From Obscuribacter phosphatis_A (GTDB lineage: Bacteria > Cyanobacteriota > Vampirovibrionia > Obscuribacterales > Obscuribacteraceae): 64,000 nucleotides of DNA. A program made the translations under genes and the position numbers. The notes beneath the pieces were generated by a model, which was not told where the DNA came from, searched no databases, and worked only from the letters and a program-made list of their open reading frames with translations. Positions 52,746-60,170 of the stretch are shown here, piece by piece. Position 1 is the first letter of the stretch, and each line of letters opens with the position of its first letter. Where the stretch lies: assembly GCA_017303615.1 (NCBI GenBank), contig JAFLCK010000003.1:186001-250000 (forward strand). Reading direction: 5' to 3'.

Positions 52746-53588
52746 TTAAGCGTCCTTCTTAGTCTGGGCTGATTTTTTAGCAGGAGCTGCACCATCGGCC
52801 TTGGTTGCTTTCTTGGCCGGCTTTTCTTCGCCAGACTTAGCGGCTTTCTTGGGCGCTTCAGCTTTCTCCTTAGCCGGGGCTTTCTCAGCTTTCGCCTTCA
52901 CAGCTTTCTCGGCAGGAGCTTTTTCCTTCACCGCATTAGCGCCTTCGCTCTTGCAAGACTTGAAGCGTGTATTGATCACTTCAAGAGTGCGAACGTCGGT
53001 AAGCAATACTTCGTGGTGAAGCAAATCTTTTACGTTGAGGTTGGAAGCACGAATGACTTTCACACCCTCGATATTGCGAGCAGCCAACTCAACTTTGGCG
53101 CAGGTCTCACAAGCATAGTCGAGCACTACCAGTACTTTCTTTTCGCAAAGACCGAGGTCTTTGAGAATCTGACAGAACTGCTTGGTTTTGGCTTCTTTGA
53201 GACCATCGAAATTCTCGACGATGACGAGATTCTCGGCGCGAGCGGCAAGAGCTGATTTGAGTGCCAACACTCTCATCTTCTTGGGCATCGAAATGGAATA
53301 ATCACGGGGTTTGGGACCGAAGGTCACACCACCGCCGGCCCAGAGAGGCGAACGGATAGAACCGGCGCGGGCGCGACCGGTGCCTTTTTGACGCCAGGGC
53401 TTGCGTCCACCACCGGAAACTTCGGAACGAGTTTTGGTGGAGGCATTGCCTCTTCTGGCATTGGCGAGCTGTCTGACCAGAGCACTGTGCATAACGCCCT
53501 GGTTAGGCTCGATGGCGAAGACTTCATCAGCGAGATTTACTTCGCTGAGCTTCTTACCTTTGAGATCTACTACTTGCGCGGATGTCAT
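52746..53588 (-). CDS. rplD: 50S ribosomal protein L4 with Lys/Ala-rich C-terminal tail
   Basis: Residues 1-210 form a normal L4, with GGGRKPWRQKGTGRARAGSIRSP (the tunnel loop) and VENFDGLKEAKTKQF. After residue 213 there is a tail of about 67 residues made almost only of Lys, Ala, Glu and Pro, resembling histone H1-like tails. L4 lines the exit tunnel and in some bacteria represses its own operon. The tail is not part of the standard protein. Confidence 0.96.
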   Translation of the reverse strand: MTSAQVVDLKGKKLSEVNLADEVFAIEPNQGVMHSALVRQLANARRGNASTKTRSEVSGGGRKPWRQKGTGRARAGSIRSPLWAGGGVTFGPKPRDYSISMPKKMRVLALKSALAARAENLVIVENFDGLKEAKTKQFCQILKDLGLCEKKVLVVLDYACETCAKVELAARNIEGVKVIRASNLNVKDLLHHEVLLTDVRTLEVINTRFKSCKSEGANAVKEKAPAEKAVKAKAEKAPAKEKAEAPKKAAKSGEEKPAKKATKADGAAPAKKSAQTKKDA

Positions 53589-53608
53589 TTTTCTTCTCTC
53601 TTACTGAT

Positions 53609-54253
53609 TTAGTTCCACTTGGTTTTGGAAGGAGTGACAACAACAAGACCCCCATCACAGCCAGGGATAGAACCCTTGACCAAAAGGAGGCCCTTTTCGG
53701 TGTCTACTTTTACAACTTTGATGCGGCGAGCACAGGTATTGTCGTCGCCCATATGACCCGGCATGTGCAATCCACGGAAAACACGACCGGGAGTGGTGCC
53801 GGCGCCGATAGAACCCATAGAGCGGTGGAATTTAGAACCATGGCTCATCGGTCCGCGGCCGGCGTTATAACGTTTGATAGTGCCCTGGAAGCCTTTACCG
53901 ATGGAACGTCCACGGACATCCACACGCATTCCAGCCGAGAGAATCTCTTCTACTTTAAGAGCTTCGCCGACATTGTAAGCACAAGCATCGTTGCACTTCA
54001 GTCTGAACTCTTTGAGAGGCTGCATGGGAGCCAATTCTTTCTTTTTGAAGCCGCCCAGCTCAGGTTTATTGAGCTTCTTCTCGGCGACTTTGAAGCCGCC
54101 CACTTGGACAGCCTGATAGCCATGCTTATCTTTAGTCTTCACTTCGGTGACGATATTGTCGCCCAGTTTGACCACGGTGACGGGAACAGCCAGGCCGTTC
54201 TCATCGAACACCTGAGTCATTCCAACTTTTTTGCCCATTACGCCTAATGTCAT
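53609..54253 (-). CDS. rplC: 50S ribosomal protein L3
   Basis: GVMGKKVGMTQVFDENGLAVPVTVVKLG and GKGFQGTIKRYNAGRGPMSHGSKFHRSMGSIG-type sequence identify L3, an early-assembling 23S binder. ATG 54253 has AAGGA upstream. The 214-residue length is usual. It lies 92 bases after rpsJ. Confidence 0.98.
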   Translation of the reverse strand: MTLGVMGKKVGMTQVFDENGLAVPVTVVKLGDNIVTEVKTKDKHGYQAVQVGGFKVAEKKLNKPELGGFKKKELAPMQPLKEFRLKCNDACAYNVGEALKVEEILSAGMRVDVRGRSIGKGFQGTIKRYNAGRGPMSHGSKFHRSMGSIGAGTTPGRVFRGLHMPGHMGDDNTCARRIKVVKVDTEKGLLLVKGSIPGCDGGLVVVTPSKTKWN

Positions 54254-54345
54254 CGTCTGTTCCTTTTAAATCTCTATGCTTTGCGCTTTTCGTGCTCTCT
54301 TTTGGAGCTATTCAAAAAGCATTACTGCCTAAGAGTTTTACTTCT

Positions 54346-54699
54346 TTAGAGTTTTACTTCTATATCCACACCAGCCGGGAGATCGAGACGCATAAGGGCG
54401 TCGGCGGTGGTGGGAGTGGGATCGTTTATGTCGATCAATCTCTTGTGCACTCTGATTTCGAAGTGCTCACGAGACTTTTTGTCTACGTGGGGTGAACGCA
54501 ATACGCAATAGACGCGCTTCTTGGTCGGCAATGGCACGGGTCCGCTGACGGTAGCCCCGGTGCGCTTGGCTGTATCGACAATCTGATCAGAAGACTTATC
54601 GAGCAGCCTGTGGTCGTAAGACTTCAAACGGATTCTGATACGCTGCACTTTTGCTGTACCTTGTGCACCTTCGGTCTTTTGGTTTTTGGCACGTGCCAT
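54346..54699 (-). CDS. rpsJ: 30S ribosomal protein S10
   Basis: I start at ATG 54699; GGGAG lies 11 bases upstream. The frame stays open for 36 more codons, but that stretch is non-conserved. QRIRIRLKSYDHRLLDKSSDQIVDTAKRTGA and PLPTKKRVYCVLRSPHVDKKSREHFEIR identify S10, which also serves as NusE in antitermination. It has about 15 extra N-terminal residues. It is the first gene of the superoperon, unlike the common order with tuf just before it. Confidence 0.97.
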   Translation of the reverse strand: MARAKNQKTEGAQGTAKVQRIRIRLKSYDHRLLDKSSDQIVDTAKRTGATVSGPVPLPTKKRVYCVLRSPHVDKKSREHFEIRVHKRLIDINDPTPTTADALMRLDLPAGVDIEVKL

Positions 54700-54923
54700 T
54701 TCGTCTGTCACTCCCTGGTTCTTACTAGAACTTCCTAGAACATATCTTTTGCTTGTCTTTCGAATATCGCGAGACAGGGCGCAAGATTCCGCACGACTGA
54801 AACTCATCCAGAACCTCTCGCTTCAAGCTCGAACATTAAGCTCGTCTTATAATCGAGGGCGGCACGGGATGACCGTTCCAGCGAACGAACCACACATTGT
54901 ACATATAAGACATAGTCGCTCAG

Positions 54924-54952
54924 AGTAAATTTATCTCACCTTTTGATGTCAA
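54924..54952 (-). promoter_or_regulatory. Predicted promoter of the S10 ribosomal superoperon
   Basis: On the minus strand TTGACA (54947-54952) and TTTACT (54924-54929) are spaced by 17 bases. Transcription would start near 54917, leaving a leader of about 215 bases before rpsJ. Such leaders can hold autoregulatory sites, for example for L4, but I recognise no specific structure. Confidence 0.6.
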
Positions 54953-55233
54953 GCGACGACTACTTGGCACTAGGCTTGGCGGGCACAGTCAAAAGCCTTA
55001 CCAGCAGGGGCTTCCGGCGCTCGAAAAAGATCCCCAAGATTGCAATGAGAATAAAACGTCAACTTTAACAACTGCAACACAAGAGCCAGCTTGAGTTTCA
55101 GCCAAGTGGTCAAATACAGCGAACTCAACAAAGCCTTAATAATTGCCGTTTTTCAACTTTATATATGTACACAGCGGAAGTGCACCAGAATTACAACTAA
55201 AATAGAGACTGCTCTTACTAAGTAAATTAAGCA
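54953..55233. other. Spacer between the S10 promoter and the divergent TPR gene, no feature recognised
   Basis: This 281-base stretch has no convincing open frame, tRNA, terminator or repeat. An AT-rich patch near 55155-55170 could serve the TPR gene on the plus strand, but no clear promoter pair is visible. Confidence 0.4.
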
Positions 55234-56172
55234 GTGACCGTGAATAAGCCGATTCTCATTACAATCATAACCATGTCCTTGATAGTCACCCTCGCTCTCT
55301 TGGCTTCGGTGGTCTATTTATCGAGCGAAACGCAGAGGCAAGGCGGCACACAGGGCTCCATCAGCCACAAGTTAGAGAGCCGCAGCAAGCCCGCCCAAGT
55401 CTATGAATTTATGGAAGAGTCGGCTCTAGATGCCGTCGAAGACAAAGAATACGAGGCAGCAGTGGGTATCTTTTCAGCAATGAGGCCCTTGGCCAGAGGC
55501 TTTACCGATAAGAAAAGGTATTTGGATTGCACCGAAAAACTAGCCGATCTCAATCTTGATAAAACCGAGAACTACGCAAAGGCTAGTGAACTATTCAAAG
55601 AACTCTTGCAGGAAAAGAAAGAGAGCTGCTCCCCTAAAGAACTGGCTTCACTAAAGCTTCGCCACGGCAAAGCAGAATTGGGATACGGTTCTTACGAGGG
55701 AGCAATAAAGATATTGCAAGAGGCCCTTGGCAAAATCACCGCCACTGGTGACAAGAAACTAGAAGCCGATTGCAACTACAGCATCGCCGACGCCAAAATG
55801 TATCTGCACGAATGGCAAGCAGCCGTGCCTTATGCCGAAAAAGCTCTGGACCTTCTTTTGAAGAACCCGCAGCTTGGCGATAAGTTGGAGCTGGCCAAAT
55901 ACTATCAAGAGTTAGGTATTTGCAAGTTTCAAATTGGCAGACTGGTTGAAGCTGCCGACCTAATAGAAAAGTCTATAGCCCTTTCAAAAGAGGCAGGAAA
56001 GACAGAAGCAGAATTGGTCGCCGATCTGCGCGACCTTGCTTGGCTTTATCTCAGTATGGGCGATAAAGAAAAATCTAAGAGCTATCTAGAAAAAGTAGCT
56101 GAGCTAGATAGTTCAGATAGTTCAGAAAGTTCCGAAAGTACGGCGGAAGCTTATATATTGCGAAGATTCTAA
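55234..56172 (+). CDS. Membrane-anchored TPR protein, unknown
   Basis: An N-terminal helix (ILITIITMSLIVTLALLASVVYL, about 6-28) anchors or exports the protein. The rest is TPR units such as YEGAIKILQEALGKI, WQAAVPYAEKALDLL and LVEAADLIEKSIALSKEAG. The start is GTG 55234, or GTG two codons later; neither has a strong binding site. The C-terminus is Ser/Glu-rich. It stands alone between the S10 operon and tuf, ending at a terminator shared with tuf. Confidence 0.82.
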   Translation: MTVNKPILITIITMSLIVTLALLASVVYLSSETQRQGGTQGSISHKLESRSKPAQVYEFMEESALDAVEDKEYEAAVGIFSAMRPLARGFTDKKRYLDCTEKLADLNLDKTENYAKASELFKELLQEKKESCSPKELASLKLRHGKAELGYGSYEGAIKILQEALGKITATGDKKLEADCNYSIADAKMYLHEWQAAVPYAEKALDLLLKNPQLGDKLELAKYYQELGICKFQIGRLVEAADLIEKSIALSKEAGKTEAELVADLRDLAWLYLSMGDKEKSKSYLEKVAELDSSDSSESSESTAEAYILRRF

Positions 56173-56188
56173 GCTGAAATTGAAAAAG

Positions 56189-56224
56189 AAAAGAGAGGTC
56201 GGATTACTCCGACCTCTCTTTTTT
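56189..56224. terminator. Bidirectional terminator between the TPR gene and tuf
   Basis: A 15-bp stem (56189-56203 with 56208-56222) on a 4-base loop has a T-run on the plus strand and an A-run before it that gives T's on the minus strand. It serves both convergent genes. Confidence 0.9.
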
Positions 56225-56240
56225 ATTGCTTTGTTCGCTA

Positions 56241-57425
56241 TCAGGCGATGATGCTGGCTACAACACCGGCGCCTACGGTACGTCCGCCTTCGCGGATGGC
56301 GAATCTCATACCTTCTTCAACGGCTACGGGCTGAATCAGTTCAACGTCCATTGCAACGTTGTCACCAGGCATAACCATCTCAACGCCGGCAGGCAGAGTA
56401 ATGGAACCGGTCACGTCGGTTGTACGGATGTAGAACTGCGGTCTGTAACCAGGGAAGAACGGGGTGTGACGTCCGCCTTCTTCTTTAGATAGAACGTAGA
56501 CTTCAGCCTTGAATTTGGTGTGGGGCTTGATGGAACCAGGCTTGGCGAGCACTTGACCGCGCTCGATCATGGTTTTGTCTACGCCGCGCAGAAGGATACC
56601 GACGTTGTCACCGGCGATACCGGAGTCGAGGGTCTTCTGATACATTTCAACACCGGTAACGGTGGTTTTGCGGGTCTCTTGCAGACCAACGATTTCAACT
56701 TCGTCGCCCACTTTGACTTGTCCGCGCTCGATACGACCGGTGGCAACGGTACCACGGCCGGTGATGGAGAACACGTCTTCAACAGCGAGCAAGAACGGTT
56801 TGTCGATTTCGCGCTCGGGGGTGGGGATGTAAGCGTCGATAGCTTTCATCAGTTCGAGAACGGCTTCTTCAGCTTTAGCATCACCTTCCAAGCACTTCAA
56901 AGCAGAGCCACGGATGAAGGGAATCTTGTCGCCGGGGAAGTTGTACTTATCGAGCAATTCGCGGGCTTCCATTTCGACGAGGTCGAGAAGCTCGGGATCG
57001 TCAACCATGTCGCACTTGTTGAGGAATACGACGATGTGGGGTACGCCTACCTGACGGGCGAGCAGGATGTGCTCACGGGTCTGGGGCATGGGACCGTCGG
57101 AGGCGGAGATAACCAAAATGGCTCCGTCCATCTGAGCGGCACCGGTGATCATGTTTTTGATGTAGTCAGCGTGACCAGGGCAGTCTACGTGGCTATAGTG
57201 ACGATTGTCGGTTTCGTATTCAACGTGAGAAGTGTTGATCGTGATACCACGTGCTTTCTCTTCGGGAGCAGCGTCGATCTCATCGTACTTTTTGGCTTTC
57301 GCTTGACCTTTCTTAGCGAGGGTCATTGTGATAGCGGCTGTGAGCGATGTTTTGCCATGATCAACGTGGCCGATCGTTCCAACGTTCACGTTTGGCTTGT
57401 TGCGTTCAAACTTTTGACGGGCCAT
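56241..57425 (-). CDS. tuf: Elongation factor Tu
   Basis: The 394-residue GTPase carries GHVDHGKTSLTAA, RGITINTSHVEYE, DCPGHADY and NKCDMVDD, all four GTP-binding blocks of EF-Tu, which brings aminoacyl-tRNA to the ribosome. The two C-terminal barrels include SITGRGTVATGRIERG. AAGGAG lies about 12 bases before the ATG. It follows tRNA-Thr(GGT) by 69 bases with no terminator between, so it is transcribed with the three tRNAs upstream and not with rpsJ. Confidence 0.99.
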   Translation of the reverse strand: MARQKFERNKPNVNVGTIGHVDHGKTSLTAAITMTLAKKGQAKAKKYDEIDAAPEEKARGITINTSHVEYETDNRHYSHVDCPGHADYIKNMITGAAQMDGAILVISASDGPMPQTREHILLARQVGVPHIVVFLNKCDMVDDPELLDLVEMEARELLDKYNFPGDKIPFIRGSALKCLEGDAKAEEAVLELMKAIDAYIPTPEREIDKPFLLAVEDVFSITGRGTVATGRIERGQVKVGDEVEIVGLQETRKTTVTGVEMYQKTLDSGIAGDNVGILLRGVDKTMIERGQVLAKPGSIKPHTKFKAEVYVLSKEEGGRHTPFFPGYRPQFYIRTTDVTGSITLPAGVEMVMPGDNVAMDVELIQPVAVEEGMRFAIREGGRTVGAGVVASIIA

Positions 57426-57494
57426 CCTCTTCTACTCTCCTTAATTAACGCGGTAATGGCATTTCTTGAATTTAGATCAAGACCCTAAAAAAAA

Positions 57495-57569
57495 TGGAGC
57501 CCATGACGAGATTTGAACTCGTGACCTCCCCCTTACCAAGGGGGTGCACTACCACTGTGCTACATGGGC
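57495..57569 (-). tRNA. tRNA-Thr (anticodon GGT), CCA encoded
   Basis: The cloverleaf has the acceptor pair GCCCATG/CATGGGC, a 7-base anticodon loop TTGGTAA on a 5-bp C/G stem, and a T-arm with GAGTTCAAATCTC. The 3' CCA is encoded (57495-57497). It reads ACC codons and lies 69 bases before tuf. Confidence 0.95.
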
Positions 57570-57692
57570 GCGCATCTAATTATGTATGGACTCACCCGGA
57601 GTCCTTAGATTCTCCAGTTTTTCTTATGGATCTAGTTTTGGTCTGCTTGCATCCGGCTAAGATGCAAAATTTGCTCTTTCAAGCAAAAAGTT

Positions 57693-57775
57693 TGGGCGGA
57701 GCTGGATTCGAACCAGCGTAGGCTTGCGCCAACGAGTTTACAGCCCGTCTCCTTTAGCCACTCGGACATCCGCCC
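57693..57775 (-). tRNA. tRNA-Tyr (anticodon GTA)
   Basis: The acceptor pair GGGCGGA/TCCGCCC, the anticodon loop CTGTAAA on stem ACGGG/CTCGT and a long variable arm fit tRNA-Tyr. The T-arm reads CTGGTTCGAATCCAG. No CCA is encoded after the discriminator A. Confidence 0.95.
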
Positions 57776-57778
57776 ATA

Positions 57779-57850
57779 AGCCGGTGATGGGATTCGAACC
57801 CGCAACCTACGGTTTACAAAACCGTTGCTCTACCGTTGAGCTACACCGGC
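57779..57850 (-). tRNA. tRNA-Thr (anticodon TGT)
   Basis: The acceptor pair GCCGGTG/CACCGGC, anticodon loop TTTGTAA on stem ACGGT/ACCGT and T-arm GGGTTCGAATCCC define this tRNA, which reads ACA codons. No CCA is encoded. It is first in the tRNA-tuf transcript, three bases before tRNA-Tyr. Confidence 0.95.
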
Positions 57851-57888
57851 AAGCGCGCAAGGTCACCCATGCACGAGACAAGAATCAG

Positions 57889-57918
57889 ATTCTACATAAC
57901 TGAATTTCATCGTGTCAA
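57889..57918 (-). promoter_or_regulatory. Predicted promoter of the tRNA-tuf operon
   Basis: On the minus strand TTGACA (57913-57918) and TAGAAT (57889-57894) are spaced by 18 bases. Transcription would begin about 30 bases before the first tRNA. Confidence 0.7.
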
Positions 57919-58012
57919 ACAAAAGCCCGTGAACGCGGCTATCTCGCTACAGGAACTTAATATAATTTTTGTAACGAAGATTGCTTTACAACCAAGCTTG
58001 CAAACAAGTGGC

Positions 58013-59440
58013 TCAGGAATTTTGCCGGACGATCTCATAGAAAACGACACCAGCAGCCACTGAAGCATTCAATGATTGAACACTGCCCTGCATAGGGATT
58101 TTCAAGAGCATATCGCAGTGCTCTGCCACCAACCGACTGATGCCATCAGACTCTGAACCAATAACTAGAGCCAGAGGTCGCTTGAGATCACTCTTGTAAA
58201 GCGACTCGCCCTCAAGACTGGTACCGGCTACCCAGAAGCCCCTGTCTTTGAGCTTTTCAAGCGTAGAGACAATATTGGTCACGCGCACCACGGTCATGCT
58301 AGCCAGCGCACCGGCACTTACTTTGGCAACGGTGGCGGTCAAACCGGCAGATCTTCTCTGTGGCAAAAGAATCGCTTTCACGCCGGCAGCATCAGCGCTG
58401 CGAATGATGGCTCCGATATTGTGCGGATCCTCTATCCCATCAAGAATTGCGATGACATAGCCGTCCATCGAACGACCGGCTTCTTCGCTTTCTTTCTTTG
58501 CAGCGTCAAGTCTGTCCAAGAAATCGGGCAGCTCTACAAATTCGCTTGCCGCCAACTGAGCGACCACACCTTGATGGCGGTCACGATCGCCAATCAGAGT
58601 CGACAACTTGAGTTTATCGCAAACCACAGTGGGAATGCCATTCTCTTTAGCCAAAGCATTGATTTTGTCGATTCTCTTGTCGGCATCTATATCTTTAGCG
58701 ATAAAGATCTTATTGACCGGAGCCTCACCTCGCTCAAGAAAAGCGACTACAGAGTTTCTGCCATAGATGAACTCGGCATCAACCTGAGCCTGGGTCTCAG
58801 CATCGAAAGAAGGTAACTCGGTAACTGAATGACTGCCGTATCTACCGACCCTTGTTCTTTCAGGCGGAGCTTCTTCATCAAGGTTAGCCAGATCGGCGGC
58901 TGCACTTCCTGGACCGTCAAAGCGCCGCGGTCTGCGATCGTCAAAATCTCTCGGTCTTCTATCTCTGGGGCTATCCGAATCTTCAAAACGTTTCCGCGGT
59001 CTGTCTCCCGCTTCTCCATATGTTCTCCGCGGTCTGTCGCCCGAATCTTCAGAAGGTCTCCGCGGTCTGTCGCCCGCTTCGCCATAAGTCCGACGCGGCT
59101 TGTCTCCGGAGTCTTCAAAACGTTTACGCGGTCTGTCGCCCGCTTCTCCATATGTTCTCCGCGGCCTGTCGCCCGAATCTTCATAAGGTCTCCGCGGTCT
59201 GTCGCCCGCTTCGCCATAAGCCCGACGCGGCTTGTCTCCAGAGTCTTCAAAACGTTTACGCGGCTTATCCCCAGACTCTTCAAAGCGCTTACGCGGCTTA
59301 TCCCCAGAGTCTTCAAAACGCTTACGAGGCTTTCTGTCATCAGCCCCTGCTTTCTTTCCGCCGAAAGAACGTCCTTTTCCTTGGCCCGGCCTTGATTTGG
59401 AGCTTCCTCCACCCTGGGGGCGTTTTTTGCCGCTATTCAT
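58013..59440 (-). CDS. rlmB: 23S rRNA 2'-O-methyltransferase RlmB-like, with N-terminal tandem repeats
   Basis: The C-terminal 255 residues form a TrmH/RlmB-type enzyme: a substrate-binding part starting FIYGRNSVVAFLERG, then ILDGIEDPHNIGAIIRSADAAGV, LALVIGSESDGISRLVAEHCD and QSLNASVAAGVVFYEIV. RlmB methylates a guanosine ribose in the 23S peptidyl transferase loop. The N-terminal 220 residues are basic, Arg/Asp-rich and disordered, with eleven 11-residue repeats (37-157). This nearly doubles the usual length of about 250. The ATG at 59440 has AAGGA upstream. Confidence 0.88.
   Translation of the reverse strand: MNSGKKRPQGGGSSKSRPGQGKGRSFGGKKAGADDRKPRKRFEDSGDKPRKRFEESGDKPRKRFEDSGDKPRRAYGEAGDRPRRPYEDSGDRPRRTYGEAGDRPRKRFEDSGDKPRRTYGEAGDRPRRPSEDSGDRPRRTYGEAGDRPRKRFEDSDSPRDRRPRDFDDRRPRRFDGPGSAAADLANLDEEAPPERTRVGRYGSHSVTELPSFDAETQAQVDAEFIYGRNSVVAFLERGEAPVNKIFIAKDIDADKRIDKINALAKENGIPTVVCDKLKLSTLIGDRDRHQGVVAQLAASEFVELPDFLDRLDAAKKESEEAGRSMDGYVIAILDGIEDPHNIGAIIRSADAAGVKAILLPQRRSAGLTATVAKVSAGALASMTVVRVTNIVSTLEKLKDRGFWVAGTSLEGESLYKSDLKRPLALVIGSESDGISRLVAEHCDMLLKIPMQGSVQSLNASVAAGVVFYEIVRQNS
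58970..59332 (-). repeat. Eleven 33-bp in-frame tandem repeats within the rlmB-like gene
   Basis: Each unit encodes 11 residues of the form KPRKRFEDSGD, RPRRTYGEAGD or RPRRPYEDSGD. Part of the array shows a second-level period of four units (132 bp): RKRFED, YGEA, RP(Y/S)EDS, YGEA, repeated twice. The high nucleotide identity implies recent duplication. Confidence 0.88.
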
Positions 59441-59517
59441 CGAAATCCTTTTATATGCGGGTTACACCATAGACGACTGCATCAGAATTGATTACTTTTG
59501 CCACTAGAGGACAAATC

Positions 59518-59736
59518 ATGCTATTCGACGTACTCTTCTTCGGCTTTCCCCTGGTTCTGTGCATCTGCATGGGCGCACACGCTATACGTGAGGCAGATAG
59601 ACGCTTCTGGATGCCGGCCTTCTCGTTCTTTTCCTACTGCCTCTTCTACCTGGCCGGGGGCAGAGACGTAATACTATATCTCACTTGCTGCCTCTGCATG
59701 ATGGGAGGATGGGCAAGCTTCGGCTTTGGCCTTTAA
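59518..59736 (+). CDS. Small hydrophobic membrane protein, unknown
   Basis: ATG 59518 is preceded by GAGG seven bases upstream, which decides the start over a codon ten residues earlier. The 72-residue product (MLFDVLFFGFPLVLCICMGAH...) has two to three membrane segments with several cysteines. It is divergent from the rlmB-like gene and convergent with a small HTH gene. No family is recognised. Confidence 0.6.
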   Translation: MLFDVLFFGFPLVLCICMGAHAIREADRRFWMPAFSFFSYCLFYLAGGRDVILYLTCCLCMMGGWASFGFGL

Positions 59737-59745
59737 TATTCGTAA

Positions 59746-59994
59746 TCACTGTTTCTTGCGAGTGGCCGGAGTGGCAACGGTGGAATGCCGATTCTGTTGG
59801 GCTTCTGCCAAAGAACGCATGGCTATATTATGCTTTTTGAGCCACCGAGAAATAGTATTTGGATCGCACCATTTATTCTCAGTCTCTCGGTAAATTTTGG
59901 CAATCTCCACCGTGCTGAGCTTCTCCTTGACGTATTTCTGCACAAGCCAGTCTTTATCTTGATATAAGGTCTTGGTTCTTAATGTCTTGCCCAC
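59746..59994 (-). CDS. Small helix-turn-helix protein
   Basis: The 82-residue product contains LVQKYVKEKLSTVEIAKIYRETENKWCDPNTISRWLKKHNI, a helix-turn-helix of the type found in phage and homing-endonuclease-associated proteins. It starts at GTG 59994 with GAGGGG eight bases upstream. Nothing else is attached, so it is a stand-alone DNA-binding domain. Its stop is 10 bases from the convergent membrane gene. Confidence 0.65.
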   Translation of the reverse strand: MGKTLRTKTLYQDKDWLVQKYVKEKLSTVEIAKIYRETENKWCDPNTISRWLKKHNIAMRSLAEAQQNRHSTVATPATRKKQ

Positions 59995-60170
59995 AAGCGT
60001 CGCCCCTCAGCTCATCGAAATAATAGAAACGGCAAATCTATTACTAAATCCAGTAATAAAACCCGGTCGAATCATTTACTACATACTCTAATTGTGGTTC
60101 TTTCAAACGCTTCTGACAAGGGGCGGAGTATTATTTAAGGAGAAAAGCCACTTTAATTATTCGGTGCAAA

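Noticed and set aside
54700..54807. 36-codon upstream extension of rpsJ
   Set aside because: It is not part of the S10 family, and GGGAG lies 11 bases before ATG 54699.
56520..57488. 322-codon open frame antisense to tuf
   Set aside because: Long antisense frames are common opposite highly biased genes such as tuf; its sequence is simply the complement of EF-Tu.
57570..57692. Degenerate tRNA-Gly between tRNA-Tyr and tRNA-Thr(GGT)
   Set aside because: The spacer holds only short hairpins (GGACTC/GAGTCC and TTGCT/AGCAA) and no T-arm or anticodon-arm remnant.
58747..59412. Long open frames in the other frames, on both strands, over the repeat part of the rlmB-like gene
   Set aside because: They exist because the 33-bp repeat lacks stops in several frames; they have no conserved motif and no ribosome binding site.
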